A stretch of DNA of 51,179 bases from JAVBKP01 sp031553975. GTDB lineage: Bacteria; Bacillota; Clostridia; Peptostreptococcales; Anaerovoracaceae. Location of the stretch: assembly GCA_031553975.1 (NCBI GenBank), contig JAVBKP010000016.1, forward strand, positions 1 through 51,179, given 5' to 3'. The notes under the pieces were generated by a model. It saw nothing but the letters and a program-made list of their open reading frames with translations. It was not told the DNA's origin and made no database searches. Numbering within the stretch: position 1 is the first letter of the stretch; each line of letters begins with the position of its first letter. Shown one piece after another: positions 1 through 8,138 of this stretch. The translations under genes and the position numbers were made by a program.

Positions 1-469
1 AACCTCCATATATAAATAAAGGATTATAATCTGTACCAGGGGTTTCTGCTACAGCAAAAGAAAGAGCGTTGGCCACGCTATTGGCATCTCCAACCACAAA
101 AGTATCAAAAGTATATTTTGGATTTAGACTGCTTTCATCTTTGTTGGACTCTTGAAAACTTTTTTCCTCTTTTTTTGATTCTACTCTTTTTTTAGGTATA
201 TAATTTTCACCTTCACTTAGCATTATTCTTAATTCCAGCGTTCGACCAAAATTTTCGGCAATCCTTTTTTCTACAATTTCTCTATATCTGCCTTCAAGAA
301 CATTTTTACCTTGATCGATAAAAGTGGTAAAATATATTAAATTATTTTCATAATCAATAGATTCAAAAACAAGTGGCTCCATCCAGGTATTATAAGTAAC
401 ACCTGTTACATCGGCTTCTAAAAATCCAAGTGTTTTGTGCCATAATTCTAGTTCTCTCTCATTCGCCAT
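1..469 (-). CDS. dnaA: Chromosomal replication initiator DnaA (5' part, cut by window edge)
   Basis: About 156 N-terminal residues are visible, reading leftwards off the window. Domain I (residues 1-90, starting MANERELELWHKTL) mediates helicase loading and oligomerisation. A charged linker (about 91-115) follows, then the start of the AAA+ domain with NPKYTFDTFVVGDAN and YNPLFIYGG, which in DnaA runs straight into the Walker A loop. That loop lies beyond base 1. The ATG at 469 is preceded by a CGGAGA ribosome site. Head-to-head orientation with rpmH across DnaA boxes is the usual Firmicutes origin arrangement. Identification is secure; the remaining two thirds of the protein cannot be judged. 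Confidence 0.96.
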   Translation of the reverse strand, partial: MANERELELWHKTLGFLEADVTGVTYNTWMEPLVFESIDYENNLIYFTTFIDQGKNVLEGRYREIVEKRIAENFGRTLELRIMLSEGENYIPKKRVESKKEEKSFQESNKDESSLNPKYTFDTFVVGDANSVANALSFAVAETPGTDYNPLFIYGG

Positions 470-510
470 TTATATATCTCCGATTCATTTGCAATAAAAA
501 ACGTATATAT

Positions 511-539
511 ATATTACATAAAATCTTATCCACAAGCAA
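511..539 (-). promoter_or_regulatory. dnaA promoter overlapping a DnaA box
   Basis: Read on the minus strand, TTGCTT (534-539) and TAATAT (511-516) are separated by exactly 17 bases and lie about 40 bases upstream of the dnaA ATG. The perfect DnaA box at 526-534 fills half of the spacer and touches the -35 element, so bound DnaA would block polymerase. That fits the known autorepression of dnaA. Confidence 0.6.
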
Positions 540-624
540 GAACTAAATAAAAAATTGTGGATAAAGTTTTATCCATGTTATAAACACCATGTGTATAAAA
601 CTTATACATTTATTAACAAAGTGA

Positions 625-653
625 TTGACATGCTTTATTTATAAATGTATAAT
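625..653 (+). promoter_or_regulatory. Consensus sigma-A promoter for rpmH/rnpA
   Basis: TTGACA (625-630) and TATAAT (648-653) are separated by 17 bases, a perfect vegetative promoter. It points to rpmH about 105 bases downstream, leaving a leader of roughly 100 nt. Confidence 0.85.
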
Positions 654-759
654 CTATAGGCATGCTAAAATGAAAAGACTAGCTTGGTGATAGACGCGGG
701 AAAAAGTTTTAGCAACCAAAAGATAATTATAATTAGATAAAAGGAAGGAGACCTTTACC

Positions 760-894
760 ATGAAACAAACATACCAACCTAAGGTAAGACAAAGAAAAAA
801 AGAGCACGGTTTTAGAAAAAGAATGAAAACTGCCAATGGTAGAAATGTTCTTAAAAGAAGAAGACTAAGAGGCAGAAAGAAATTATCAGCTTAG
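760..894 (+). CDS. rpmH: 50S ribosomal protein L34
   Basis: A 44-residue, highly basic protein beginning MKQTYQPKVRQRKKEHGF and ending LRGRKKLSA, which is the complete L34 pattern at normal length. It binds 23S rRNA in the large subunit. The ATG follows a strong AAGGAAGGAG site with good spacing. It is driven by the consensus promoter at 625-653 and followed by a hairpin that would reduce read-through into rnpA, matching the much higher need for L34 than for RnpA. Confidence 0.97.
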   Translation: MKQTYQPKVRQRKKEHGFRKRMKTANGRNVLKRRRLRGRKKLSA

Positions 895-918
895 AGGACC
901 GCATACGTGGTCTTTTTC
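895..918 (+). terminator. Hairpin with T-run after rpmH
   Basis: The stem AGGACCGC pairs with GTGGTCTT (two G-T wobbles) around an ATAC loop and is followed by TTTCTT. It starts on the base after the rpmH stop codon. It is probably a partial terminator, because rnpA follows in the same direction without another clear promoter. Confidence 0.6.
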
Positions 919-949
919 TTCATTACTAAAAGAAGAAGGTAATTTAATT

Positions 950-1318
950 TTGCTTAAACCAACAGTACTTAGAAGAGATAAAGATTTTTCTTCTATATAT
1001 AATAAAGGAAAATCTGTAGGAGATAGATTTATTGTCCTCTTTTTTAAAAAAAATAATTTAGAATATAGCAGAACTGCTTTTTTAGCAAGTAAAAAAGTGG
1101 GAAACGCCGTGAAAAGAAATAGAGCACGACGCCTGATGAAGGAATGTTATAAAAAAATAGAAGACAAGCTTCCTATTGGATATGACTTTATTATAATTTC
1201 GAGAAACACCATAAACGATGCTCATCTTTTAGATGTTCAAAAGTCTATGCATTCAGCTTTTAGGAGAGGAAAGGTTCTCGGTGATAATAATAAGAAAAAT
1301 ATTGATAGTAATCATTAA
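950..1318 (+). CDS. rnpA: Ribonuclease P protein component
   Basis: This 122-residue basic protein assists the RNase P RNA in cutting tRNA 5' leaders. The family signature KRNRARRLMKE is at residues 55-65, and RTAFLASKKVGNAV precedes it. The start is a TTG codon downstream of an AAGAAGG site; no ATG lies near it, and the protein then begins LKPTVLRRDKDF, as expected for the family. The last 38 bases overlap yidD in another frame, a common arrangement that suggests translational coupling. Confidence 0.95.
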   Translation: MLKPTVLRRDKDFSSIYNKGKSVGDRFIVLFFKKNNLEYSRTAFLASKKVGNAVKRNRARRLMKECYKKIEDKLPIGYDFIIISRNTINDAHLLDVQKSMHSAFRRGKVLGDNNKKNIDSNH

Positions 1319-1499
1319 ATCTTACCAAAAAATAATATCACCAATGTTCCCAGGAAAATGTAGATTTTATCCTACATGCTCTTCCTATGCTATTATGGCT
1401 ATAGAAAAATATGGTGTTTTTAAAGGGTTATATTTGGGAACTAGGAGAATTCTAAAATGTCATCCCTTCCATCCGGGAGGATATGACCCACTTCCCTAA
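1281..1499 (+). CDS. yidD: Membrane protein insertion efficiency factor YidD
   Basis: A 72-residue YidD protein with the conserved core YQKIISPMFPGKCRFYPTCS and the ending CHPFHPGGYDPLP. The family is an amphipathic membrane-associated factor that helps YidC-dependent insertion. I chose the GTG at 1281 because AGGAGAGGAAAGG lies just upstream and the resulting length is typical. An in-frame ATG at 1233 would add 16 atypical residues inside rnpA. It lies between rnpA and yidC as in most Firmicutes. Confidence 0.93.
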   Translation: MIIIRKILIVIIKSYQKIISPMFPGKCRFYPTCSSYAIMAIEKYGVFKGLYLGTRRILKCHPFHPGGYDPLP

Positions 1500-1554
1500 T
1501 AGTTGGGGTCCCCTCAAATAAGTTGTAGGGTAAAAAGAAACGGAGATTATTTAA

Positions 1555-2241
1555 ATGACGGCATTGATAGCAAAGCCTATGGGGCAGTTGTTATTCTTAA
1601 TTTATCAGCTAGTTGATAATTATGGTATCACTTTAGTTATATTTACAATAATAGTAAGAGCTTTACTATTTCCACTATATGCAGATCAAATGAAGCATTC
1701 TAGCAAACTTCAAGAAGTTCAGCCTAAGATGCAAGAGCTTCAAAAAAAATATGCAAATGATAAAGAAACGCTAAATATTAAAATGATGGAATTATATAAA
1801 GAAGAAAAAGTTAACCCAGCACGTGGTTGTCTTCCGATGCTTATTCAATTCCCGATTATTATAGGACTATTTGCGTTGCTTCGCAATCCCACAACATACA
1901 TAACAGACCCTTCAATGCTTCAAGCAGTACACGAAAGTTTTCTTTGGGTTATGGATTTAAGCCAACCTGATTTGTGGGTACTACCAATAGCAGCGGGTGT
2001 GGCTACATACTTCTCTTTCGTTTTGAATTCAAGTAGTGCAATAGATAATCCAACAGCAAACAATCCTACAATGAAAATGATGAAGTATTTTTTCCCAGTT
2101 ATGATTGTATGGTGGGGAAGATCTTTCCCGGCAGGTCTTACAATCTATTGGTTTGTTGGAACTCTAATTCAAGTATTCCAAACAATAGGATTAAAGAAAT
2201 ACAACAAAATGAAGGCAGCTAAAAAACAAGCTAACGCTTAG
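1555..2241 (+). CDS. yidC: Membrane protein insertase YidC/Oxa1
   Basis: A 228-residue insertase core with about five membrane segments. The first conserved helix contains the groove arginine (residue 35, in IFTIIVRALLFPL). A charged coiled hairpin follows (residues 44-85, EVQPKMQELQKKY), then NPARGCLPMLIQFPI. It has no obvious lipoprotein cysteine or long extracytoplasmic domain, unlike SpoIIIJ-type proteins with a lipobox. It inserts membrane proteins with or without SecYEG. A CGGAG site precedes the ATG. The downstream gene is the usual RNA-binding partner jag. Confidence 0.95.
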   Translation: MTALIAKPMGQLLFLIYQLVDNYGITLVIFTIIVRALLFPLYADQMKHSSKLQEVQPKMQELQKKYANDKETLNIKMMELYKEEKVNPARGCLPMLIQFPIIIGLFALLRNPTTYITDPSMLQAVHESFLWVMDLSQPDLWVLPIAAGVATYFSFVLNSSSAIDNPTANNPTMKMMKYFFPVMIVWWGRSFPAGLTIYWFVGTLIQVFQTIGLKKYNKMKAAKKQANA

Positions 2242-2263
2242 TATATATACCTCGGAGGTAGAC

Positions 2264-2887
2264 ATGAATTTTTCTGAAAAAATGGGAAAAAATGTGGAAG
2301 AAGCAGTAGCTCTTGCACTGGAAGATTTAAAAGTTACCATTGACCAAGTAAACGTTGAAGTTATAGAGGAACCTAGCAAAGGATTTTTAGGAATAGGATC
2401 AAAATTTGCTAGAGTAAAAGTAACAATAAGAGATGGATCTGAAGATCTTGAAAAGGCAACAAATTTCATTAAGGAACTTGTATCTAAAATGAATTTAGAT
2501 GTAACAGTGACTTCTGAAGAAAAAGAAGAAGTAGTATACATTAACGTAGAAGGAAAAGACACTGGTACAGTTATCGGAAAAAGAGGTCAGACTCTCGATT
2601 CTATTCAATATTTAGCAAATCTTGCTGTTAATAGAGGAAGAACAAAATATAGTAGAATAGTAATCAATGCTGAAGGCTATAGGGAAAAAAGAGAAAAAAC
2701 ATTGGTACAATTAGCAGAAAGACTTGGTCAAAAAGTGATTAAGTCTGGAAAAAGCGTCAGATTGGAGCCAATGAATCCATATGAAAGAAAGGTAATTCAT
2801 GCAACGCTCCAACAATATGAAAATCTTGTGACCAAAAGCGAAGGTGAAGAGCCGTATAGAAGAATTATAATCGGTTTACAAAAATAA
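2264..2887 (+). CDS. jag: RNA-binding protein Jag (KhpB/EloR)
   Basis: This 207-residue protein has three domains in the standard order. The Jag-N domain (about 1-50) contains the KGFLGIGSK motif. A KH domain (about 85-140) contains the GxxG loop GKRG in TVIGKRGQTLD. An R3H domain (about 145-207) contains NPYERKVIHATL. KhpB proteins bind RNA and, in streptococci, control cell elongation. The gene starts 22 bases after yidC behind a CGGAGG site, so it is probably co-transcribed. A strong terminator follows directly. Confidence 0.94.
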   Translation: MNFSEKMGKNVEEAVALALEDLKVTIDQVNVEVIEEPSKGFLGIGSKFARVKVTIRDGSEDLEKATNFIKELVSKMNLDVTVTSEEKEEVVYINVEGKDTGTVIGKRGQTLDSIQYLANLAVNRGRTKYSRIVINAEGYREKREKTLVQLAERLGQKVIKSGKSVRLEPMNPYERKVIHATLQQYENLVTKSEGEEPYRRIIIGLQK

Positions 2888-2890
2888 AAT

Positions 2891-2926
2891 AAAGTGCATA
2901 CAGGCAGAGCCGGTATGCACTTTTTT
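2891..2926 (+). terminator. Rho-independent terminator after jag
   Basis: An 11-bp perfect stem, AAAGTGCATAC with GTATGCACTTT, encloses an 11-base loop and ends in six T. It separates the rpmH-to-jag unit from mnmE. The mnmE reading frame is open through the hairpin (a GTG lies at 2894), which makes a falsely long mnmE start possible. Confidence 0.88.
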
Positions 2927-2935
2927 AAAGGTGTG

Positions 2936-4318
2936 ATGATGGAAGATACAATCGTAGCCATAGCCACAGCTCTAGGCGAAGGTGGCATAGGTATTGTGAG
3001 AATAAGTGGAGAAAAATCCAAAGATATATTGAAAAAAATATTTAAACCTGTCAACGCTAAGGGTGATTTTGATATGTCTCTTTCTGGTAGAAAAATGATA
3101 TATGGTCATGTAATTAACCATGAACAGGTGATAGATGAAGCTATGGCTGTATTCATGGCGGCGCCAAAGACATATACCACAGAAGATGTGGTGGAGATTT
3201 ATTGTCATGGAAGTGTGGTGGCTTTAAAGAAAACTTTGGAGCTAGCTTTGAATCATGGAGCAAGGCTCGCTGAGCGTGGAGAATTCACTAAGCGAGCTTT
3301 TTTGAATGGTCGTTTAGATTTATCTCAAGCAGAGGCTGTTATAGATTTGATTAAGGCAAAGACAAATAAAACCTTTGATGTGGCTATGTCACAACTGGAA
3401 GGAGCACTTTCATTAGAAATAAAATTCATTAGGAAAGAGTTGATGGATACACTGGTAGATATTACGGTTAACCTAGATTATCCTGATGAAGATATAGAAG
3501 AACTGACTTATGACAAATTGAGTAATAGCCTAGCTGTCATACATGAGAAGATTATGAAGCTAAAAGATACATCCTCTAAGGGTAAAATAATAAGAGATGG
3601 TCTAAATACAGCGATTATAGGAAAACCAAATGTTGGAAAGTCATCACTGATGAATGCGCTACTCAAAGAACAACGCGCTATTGTTACGGATATTGCAGGA
3701 ACCACTAGGGACACCATTGAAGAGATAATAGATATAAATGGTATTCCTGTAAAAATAGTAGATACTGCTGGGATTAGAGAGACTGACGATAAAGTGGAGA
3801 TCATCGGTATAGAAAAAGCAAAAAAATCTTTTAATGAAGCTGACCTGGTTATATTTATACTTGATGCTGCTAAACCTCTCAGCAAAGAAGATATGGATAT
3901 TTTTGAATATCTAAATCCAGAAAAATCCATTGTTTTATTAAATAAAATAGATATGGGTGCGGTCATTGATAAGATGAAGGTTGAAAGTATTAAATTGGGT
4001 GTAAAGGTCATAGAGACTTCATTGATCAATAGCCAAGGTGTTACTTTGTTAGAAGATGCCATAACTTCAATGGTATACAATGGACAGGTATCCAATGATC
4101 ACCAAGTATTAATTACCAATGCAAGGCATGTTGACCTTATACAAAAGAGCAGTGAATCTATGATTGATGCCATGGCTGCTACTTCAAGAAAAGAAGCATT
4201 GGATTTTATTGAAGTAGATGTTAAGCGAACTTTTGAACTACTTGGTGAAATCATAGGTGAGACCATAAGTGATGATATTATAGACGAAGTATTTGCTAGA
4301 TTTTGTCTTGGAAAATAA
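2936..4318 (+). CDS. mnmE: tRNA uridine-5-carboxymethylaminomethyl GTPase MnmE
   Basis: This GTPase works with MnmG to modify the wobble uridine (U34) of several tRNAs. The N-terminal folate-binding domain opens MMEDTIVAIATALGEGGIG. The inserted G domain has G1 GKPNVGKSS (about 228-236), the potassium-loop threonines in AGTTRDT, G3 DTAGI and G4 NKID. The essential C-terminal CLGK is intact, and length is normal (460 aa). AAAGGTG supports a start at 2936 or the next ATG at 2939. The GTG at 2894 lies inside the jag terminator and was not used. Confidence 0.95.
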   Translation: MMEDTIVAIATALGEGGIGIVRISGEKSKDILKKIFKPVNAKGDFDMSLSGRKMIYGHVINHEQVIDEAMAVFMAAPKTYTTEDVVEIYCHGSVVALKKTLELALNHGARLAERGEFTKRAFLNGRLDLSQAEAVIDLIKAKTNKTFDVAMSQLEGALSLEIKFIRKELMDTLVDITVNLDYPDEDIEELTYDKLSNSLAVIHEKIMKLKDTSSKGKIIRDGLNTAIIGKPNVGKSSLMNALLKEQRAIVTDIAGTTRDTIEEIIDINGIPVKIVDTAGIRETDDKVEIIGIEKAKKSFNEADLVIFILDAAKPLSKEDMDIFEYLNPEKSIVLLNKIDMGAVIDKMKVESIKLGVKVIETSLINSQGVTLLEDAITSMVYNGQVSNDHQVLITNARHVDLIQKSSESMIDAMAATSRKEALDFIEVDVKRTFELLGEIIGETISDDIIDEVFARFCLGK

Positions 4319-4332
4319 TTTGAGGAGAAAAA

Positions 4333-6222
4333 ATGACTAAAATGATTTTGGATACATATGATGTAATCGTAATAGGAGCGGGTCATGCTGGCTGTGAAGC
4401 GGGACTTGCTACTGCCCGCATGGGATTGAAAAGCCTTATGCTATCTATAAATCTTGAATCAATTGCCATGATGGCCTGCAACCCTTCTATTGGGGGGACC
4501 GGTAAAGGGCATTTGGTGAAAGAGATTGATGCCCTTGGTGGAGAAATGGGTATTAATATTGATAAGACATTTATCCAGAGCCGTATGCTCAATACGGCCA
4601 AAGGTCCCGCCGTCCACTCCCTCCGTGCCCAAGCAGATAAGACAGCATACCATGTGGAAATGAAAAAAGTTTTGGAAAACACTCAAAATTTGAACATTCG
4701 TCAAGGAGAAGTAGTAGATATTTTTTTTCGTGAAGATGGTTCTGTAGGTGGTGTGATTTTAAGTTCAGGCGCCGCCTTTGCATGTAAAGCTATTATTTTA
4801 GCCACTGGTACATACCTAAATGGTAAAATATTTATTGGTGATACTGTAACGGTGGGGGGACCTAATGGTCTTGCTTGTTCTACTGTTTTGGCTGACAAAC
4901 TCAAAAAGTACGGATTGGTTACACGTAGATTCAAAACAGGTACCCCTGCTCGTGTAGATGGGAAGACTCTTGATTATACAAAAATGACAATACAGCCAGG
5001 TGATGAGAAAACTGTTCCTTTTTCTTTTATGAATGATAGGTTAGAGATTAAACAAGTTCCTTGCTGGCTAACATATACCAACCAAAATACACATACTGTG
5101 ATTCGTGAAAATCTGCACCGTTCTGCTATGTTTAGTGGTAATATTGAAGGTGTAGGGCCTAGATACTGCCCTTCCATTGAAGACAAAGTGAATCGCTTTG
5201 CCGATAAAGAAAGACACCAGACCTTTATAGAACCAGAGGGTTTGCATACAGATGAAATGTATATTCAAGGTATGTCTTCTAGTCTGCCCGAAGACGTGCA
5301 AATGGCTTTTTATAGAACTATTGCAGGATTGGAAAATGCTAAGATCGTCCGTCCTGCATATGCCATAGAATACGATAGTATAGATCCTTTGGAGCTGAAA
5401 CTTACCTTGGAGCATAAAAAAATAACAGGGCTTTATTGCGCGGGACAGTTCAATGGGTCTTCTGGGTACGAAGAAGCCGCCGCCCAAGGTTTGATGGCTG
5501 GGATCAACGCAGCATTGAAAATAAATGAGCAGGAACCTTTCATATTGGATAGGTCAGAGGCATACATTGGTGTATTAATCGACGACCTTGTGACAAAAGG
5601 AACCAATGAACCATATAGAATAATGACATCTAGATCTGAATATAGATTGGTATTAAGACAAGACAATGCAGATACCCGTTTGACTAAAAAATCTTATGAA
5701 ATAGGACTTGCCACAAAAGAAAGATATGACAAATATTTAACAAACAAAGCGGCTGTGGAGGCAGAACTTCAACGACTAGGGGAGGTGACAGTAGGATCTA
5801 AACAAGCAAATGACTTTCTTGAAAGCAAAGAAAGCGCTATTATATACAATAGGCTAAGTATAGCAGAATTATTAAAAAGACCTGAGTTGACCTATGAGAT
5901 GCTAGCAGAATTAGATCCTGCTCGTCCCGCTCTTCCCACCCATGCTGTCGAACAGGTAGAGATAGAAATTAAATATGCAGGATATATCGCCAAACAACTT
6001 GATCAAATAGAAAGATTTTCCAAACTAGAAAATAAAAAACTAGAAGAAAATTTAAATTATGATGCCATAGATGGACTTAGAATAGAGGCAAGGCAAAAAC
6101 TAAAGAAGTTAAAGCCCTTGTCTGTAGGTCAGGCTTCCCGCATATCCGGCGTCTCGCCCGCTGATATTAATGTATTACTGATATATTTAGAAAAAATTCG
6201 CAGATTAAATAAATCAATGTAA
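4333..6222 (+). CDS. mnmG: tRNA uridine-5-carboxymethylaminomethyl enzyme MnmG (GidA)
   Basis: A 629-residue FAD protein and partner of MnmE in building the cmnm5U34 modification. The N-terminal dinucleotide-binding loop VIGAGHAGCEAG (residues 14-25) is followed by the family blocks CNPSIGGTGKGHLVKEIDALGG and GTYLNGKIFIG. GQFNGSSGYEEAAAQGLMAG lies in the second FAD-binding segment, and the C-terminal helical domain ends with SRISGVSPADINVLLIYL. It starts 14 bases after mnmE behind GAGGAG. rsmG, usually the next gene, lies 18.9 kb further on. Confidence 0.97.
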   Translation: MTKMILDTYDVIVIGAGHAGCEAGLATARMGLKSLMLSINLESIAMMACNPSIGGTGKGHLVKEIDALGGEMGINIDKTFIQSRMLNTAKGPAVHSLRAQADKTAYHVEMKKVLENTQNLNIRQGEVVDIFFREDGSVGGVILSSGAAFACKAIILATGTYLNGKIFIGDTVTVGGPNGLACSTVLADKLKKYGLVTRRFKTGTPARVDGKTLDYTKMTIQPGDEKTVPFSFMNDRLEIKQVPCWLTYTNQNTHTVIRENLHRSAMFSGNIEGVGPRYCPSIEDKVNRFADKERHQTFIEPEGLHTDEMYIQGMSSSLPEDVQMAFYRTIAGLENAKIVRPAYAIEYDSIDPLELKLTLEHKKITGLYCAGQFNGSSGYEEAAAQGLMAGINAALKINEQEPFILDRSEAYIGVLIDDLVTKGTNEPYRIMTSRSEYRLVLRQDNADTRLTKKSYEIGLATKERYDKYLTNKAAVEAELQRLGEVTVGSKQANDFLESKESAIIYNRLSIAELLKRPELTYEMLAELDPARPALPTHAVEQVEIEIKYAGYIAKQLDQIERFSKLENKKLEENLNYDAIDGLRIEARQKLKKLKPLSVGQASRISGVSPADINVLLIYLEKIRRLNKSM

Positions 6223-6249
6223 AAAAATCAATATAAAAAAATATAATAG

Positions 6250-6278
6250 TTGCACTTACAAAAAAACTTGATTATAAT
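6250..6278 (+). promoter_or_regulatory. Promoter for the amino acid permease
   Basis: TTGCAC (6250-6255) and TATAAT (6273-6278) have a 17-base spacer. The promoter lies about 60 bases upstream of the permease start, giving a short leader with no obvious riboswitch or T-box fold. Confidence 0.65.
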
Positions 6279-6339
6279 AGAACATGTAATTATATTGTAT
6301 TTTTAAAATACAAAAGTGAGCTTATAGGAGGTTGATTTT

Positions 6340-7725
6340 ATGAGCAATAACAACAAAGAGAATTTTAATCGCGATTTGAAAAATCGCCACATTCAGATGA
6401 TCGCCATCGGATGTGCAATTGGAACAGGACTCTTCTACGGATCCGCTAGGTCCATATCTAAAGCAGGGCCATCTATTATTTTGGCTTTTGCAGTGATGGG
6501 CTGTCTTCTTTACTTCGTAATGCGCGCCCTTGCTGAAATGACTGTTCATGAGCCAGTGGCTGGATCGTTCTCGTATTTTGCTAATAAGTATGTTTCTCCG
6601 TATCTAGGATTTATGTCTGGATGGAACTACTGGTTTAACTACATAGCTGTATGTCTAGTAGAGCTTTCTATCGTAGGACTTTACATGAAGAGCTTTGAAT
6701 TCATGGCAGATGTTCCGTTTTGGCTTATCTCGCTGATTTTCTGGGCTGTGTTCATGTTCCTCAATTTCATGCCAGTTAAGAACTACGGTGAGATTGAGTT
6801 CTGGTTCACAATTATTAAAGTTTCAACAATCGTACTTATGATTGTATTTGGATTCTGGCTAGTTTTCTTTGGGTTTGGAGATACGCCAGCAGTTGGATTC
6901 AAAAATCTTACAGCACACGGCGGATTTTTCCCTAATGGTATTTCTGGATTTGTATTCGGATTTGTAATGGTTGCTTTCTCTTTCGGTGGTATCGAACTAT
7001 TTGCTATGACCGCTGCTGAGGCACAAGACCCTCAAAAAACATTACCTAAGGCTGTAAACAATATTATTTGGCGTATTCTAATTTTCTATGTATTTACAAT
7101 GATTATTATCATAGCCCTTACACCTTGGAATACAATTGATGGGAACTCAAGTCCATTCGTGCAAGTATTTAATAGCTTTGGATTTAAAGCAGCGGCTATA
7201 TTTATTAATATAGTAGTAATCACAGCCTGCCTATCAGCTCTTAACAGTGCCCTATATGCAAGTGCGCGTATGATGTACTCTTTAGCAGAGCAAGGCATTG
7301 CACCAAAAGTATTTGCTAAGACAAACAAGAACAAGATTCCAGTGCCAGCTGTTCTTCTTTCTTCTGCTTTAACATTAGTTGTAGTTGCACTTAACTACAT
7401 AACTTCAAAAGATGGAGCGCCTATTAGTAACGTATTCTTATGGTGCGCAGGTCTTGCTACAGCAGCAATCGTAGTTAACTGGACGCTTATTATGGTTATT
7501 CAAATAGCGTTCCGTAAGAAAATGGATGCGGACGGTGTAAAACTTTCGTACAAACTTCCTTTATACCCATACATCAACTATGTTGCCATTGCGTGCTTCA
7601 TTGGACTAATTGCACTAATGTTCACAAAAGAAGTCGGTATGATTCACGATGTACTGGTAGTAGGTATATGGTTTATATTCCTTAATATTGCTTGGTTTGT
7701 AAAAAAAGCAAGAGATAAAAAGTAA
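6340..7725 (+). CDS. Amino acid permease (APC superfamily, AAT-like)
   Basis: A 461-residue protein with about 12 hydrophobic segments. It begins with the AAT-family pattern LKNRHIQMIAIGCAIGTGLFYGS, where the GxGLF turn of helix 1 helps form the substrate site. PVAGSFSYFANKYVSP and FSFGGIELFAMTAAEAQDP are further AAT landmarks. Such proteins import amino acids by proton symport. The substrate cannot be told from sequence; lysine, proline and GABA carriers look alike at this level. It has a strong AGGAGG ribosome site, its own promoter and its own terminator, so it is a monocistronic unit. Confidence 0.88.
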   Translation: MSNNNKENFNRDLKNRHIQMIAIGCAIGTGLFYGSARSISKAGPSIILAFAVMGCLLYFVMRALAEMTVHEPVAGSFSYFANKYVSPYLGFMSGWNYWFNYIAVCLVELSIVGLYMKSFEFMADVPFWLISLIFWAVFMFLNFMPVKNYGEIEFWFTIIKVSTIVLMIVFGFWLVFFGFGDTPAVGFKNLTAHGGFFPNGISGFVFGFVMVAFSFGGIELFAMTAAEAQDPQKTLPKAVNNIIWRILIFYVFTMIIIIALTPWNTIDGNSSPFVQVFNSFGFKAAAIFINIVVITACLSALNSALYASARMMYSLAEQGIAPKVFAKTNKNKIPVPAVLLSSALTLVVVALNYITSKDGAPISNVFLWCAGLATAAIVVNWTLIMVIQIAFRKKMDADGVKLSYKLPLYPYINYVAIACFIGLIALMFTKEVGMIHDVLVVGIWFIFLNIAWFVKKARDKK

Positions 7726-7754
7726 AAATTGTAACAACTAATTTATATGAATGC

Positions 7755-7782
7755 AAAAGGGGACCTGAGAAGGTCTCCTTTT
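7755..7782 (+). terminator. Terminator after the permease gene
   Basis: A 12-bp stem, AAAAGGGGACCT with AGGTCTCCTTTT (one G-T pair), closes a GAGA loop. The 3' arm ends in four T. It lies inside the longest open frame of the following gene, which argues for that gene's later start at 7798. Confidence 0.85.
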
Positions 7783-7797
7783 CATAGGGTAAACAAA

Positions 7798-8103
7798 ATG
7801 AGTAATTTTTTTCAAGATGTATACAAAATTGTAGGGCAAATCCCACAGGGCAAGGTTATGTCCTATGGACAAATAGCCAGAATCCTTGGGATGCCACGAG
7901 GTGCAAGACAAGTAGGTTGGGCCATGAGAGTTTGCCCTGAAGAGACCCCTTGGCAACGGGTGGTTATGGTAGATGGAAGTATTGCAGGAGGACAATACGC
8001 TGATATACGAAGAGCCATGCTCATAGAAGAAGGCGTGATTTTCCGCAAAGATGGCAAAGTAGACATGAAAAAATGCCAATATGAAGGGGAGATAATGCAA
8101 TAA
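7798..8103 (+). CDS. Alkyltransferase-like protein (ATL, MGMT C-domain fold)
   Basis: A 101-residue protein with the DNA-binding half of O6-methylguanine methyltransferase (VMSYGQIARILGMPRGARQVGWAM). At the place of the reactive PCHR cysteine it reads PWQRV (residues 51-55), so tryptophan replaces the acceptor cysteine. That is the hallmark of ATL proteins, which bind O6-alkylguanine without repairing it and hand it to nucleotide excision repair. The ATG at 7798 gives the normal family start and avoids coding through the upstream terminator. The weak AGGGT site is the only doubt about the start. Confidence 0.87.
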   Translation: MSNFFQDVYKIVGQIPQGKVMSYGQIARILGMPRGARQVGWAMRVCPEETPWQRVVMVDGSIAGGQYADIRRAMLIEEGVIFRKDGKVDMKKCQYEGEIMQ

Positions 8104-8105
8104 AA

Positions 8106-8130
8106 AAGCGATTTCGTATTGAAATCGCTT
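8106..8130. terminator. Bidirectional terminator between ATL and the 78-residue gene
   Basis: A perfect 10-bp stem, AAGCGATTTC with GAAATCGCTT, has a GTATT loop. On the minus strand it is followed by a T-run from the six A's at 8102-8107. It sits between two converging genes. Confidence 0.75.
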
Positions 8131-8138
8131 AGGTTGTA

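Larger units (their letters stand above)
470..759. other. oriC: Chromosomal origin region oriC with DnaA boxes
   Basis: This AT-rich gap between the divergent dnaA and rpmH genes contains a perfect DnaA box TTATCCACA on the plus strand at 526-534. A second perfect box lies on the minus strand at 556-564. A TTATACACA variant lies on the minus strand at 590-598. Weaker matches are TTATCCATG at 569-577 and TTATACATT at 602-610. An alternating AT tract at about 504-516 is a candidate unwinding region. No protein-coding gene is seen in the gap. Function as the origin follows from the conserved neighbourhood and was not tested. Confidence 0.85.

Noticed and set aside
1233..1280. Extended yidD start at an ATG within rnpA
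   Set aside because: Adds residues unlike YidD, and the GTG at 1281 has a clear ribosome site.
2894..2935. Longer mnmE start at a GTG
   Set aside because: It would translate through the jag terminator. The MMEDTI start at 2936 has a ribosome site and matches the family's usual start.
3508..4095. 195-codon minus-strand frame inside mnmE
   Set aside because: No ribosome site, no recognisable motif, and it lies fully opposite a strongly conserved gene.
6223..6339. T-box or amino acid riboswitch ahead of the permease
   Set aside because: The leader after the -10 is only about 55 bases, with no conserved T-box sequence or terminator fold.
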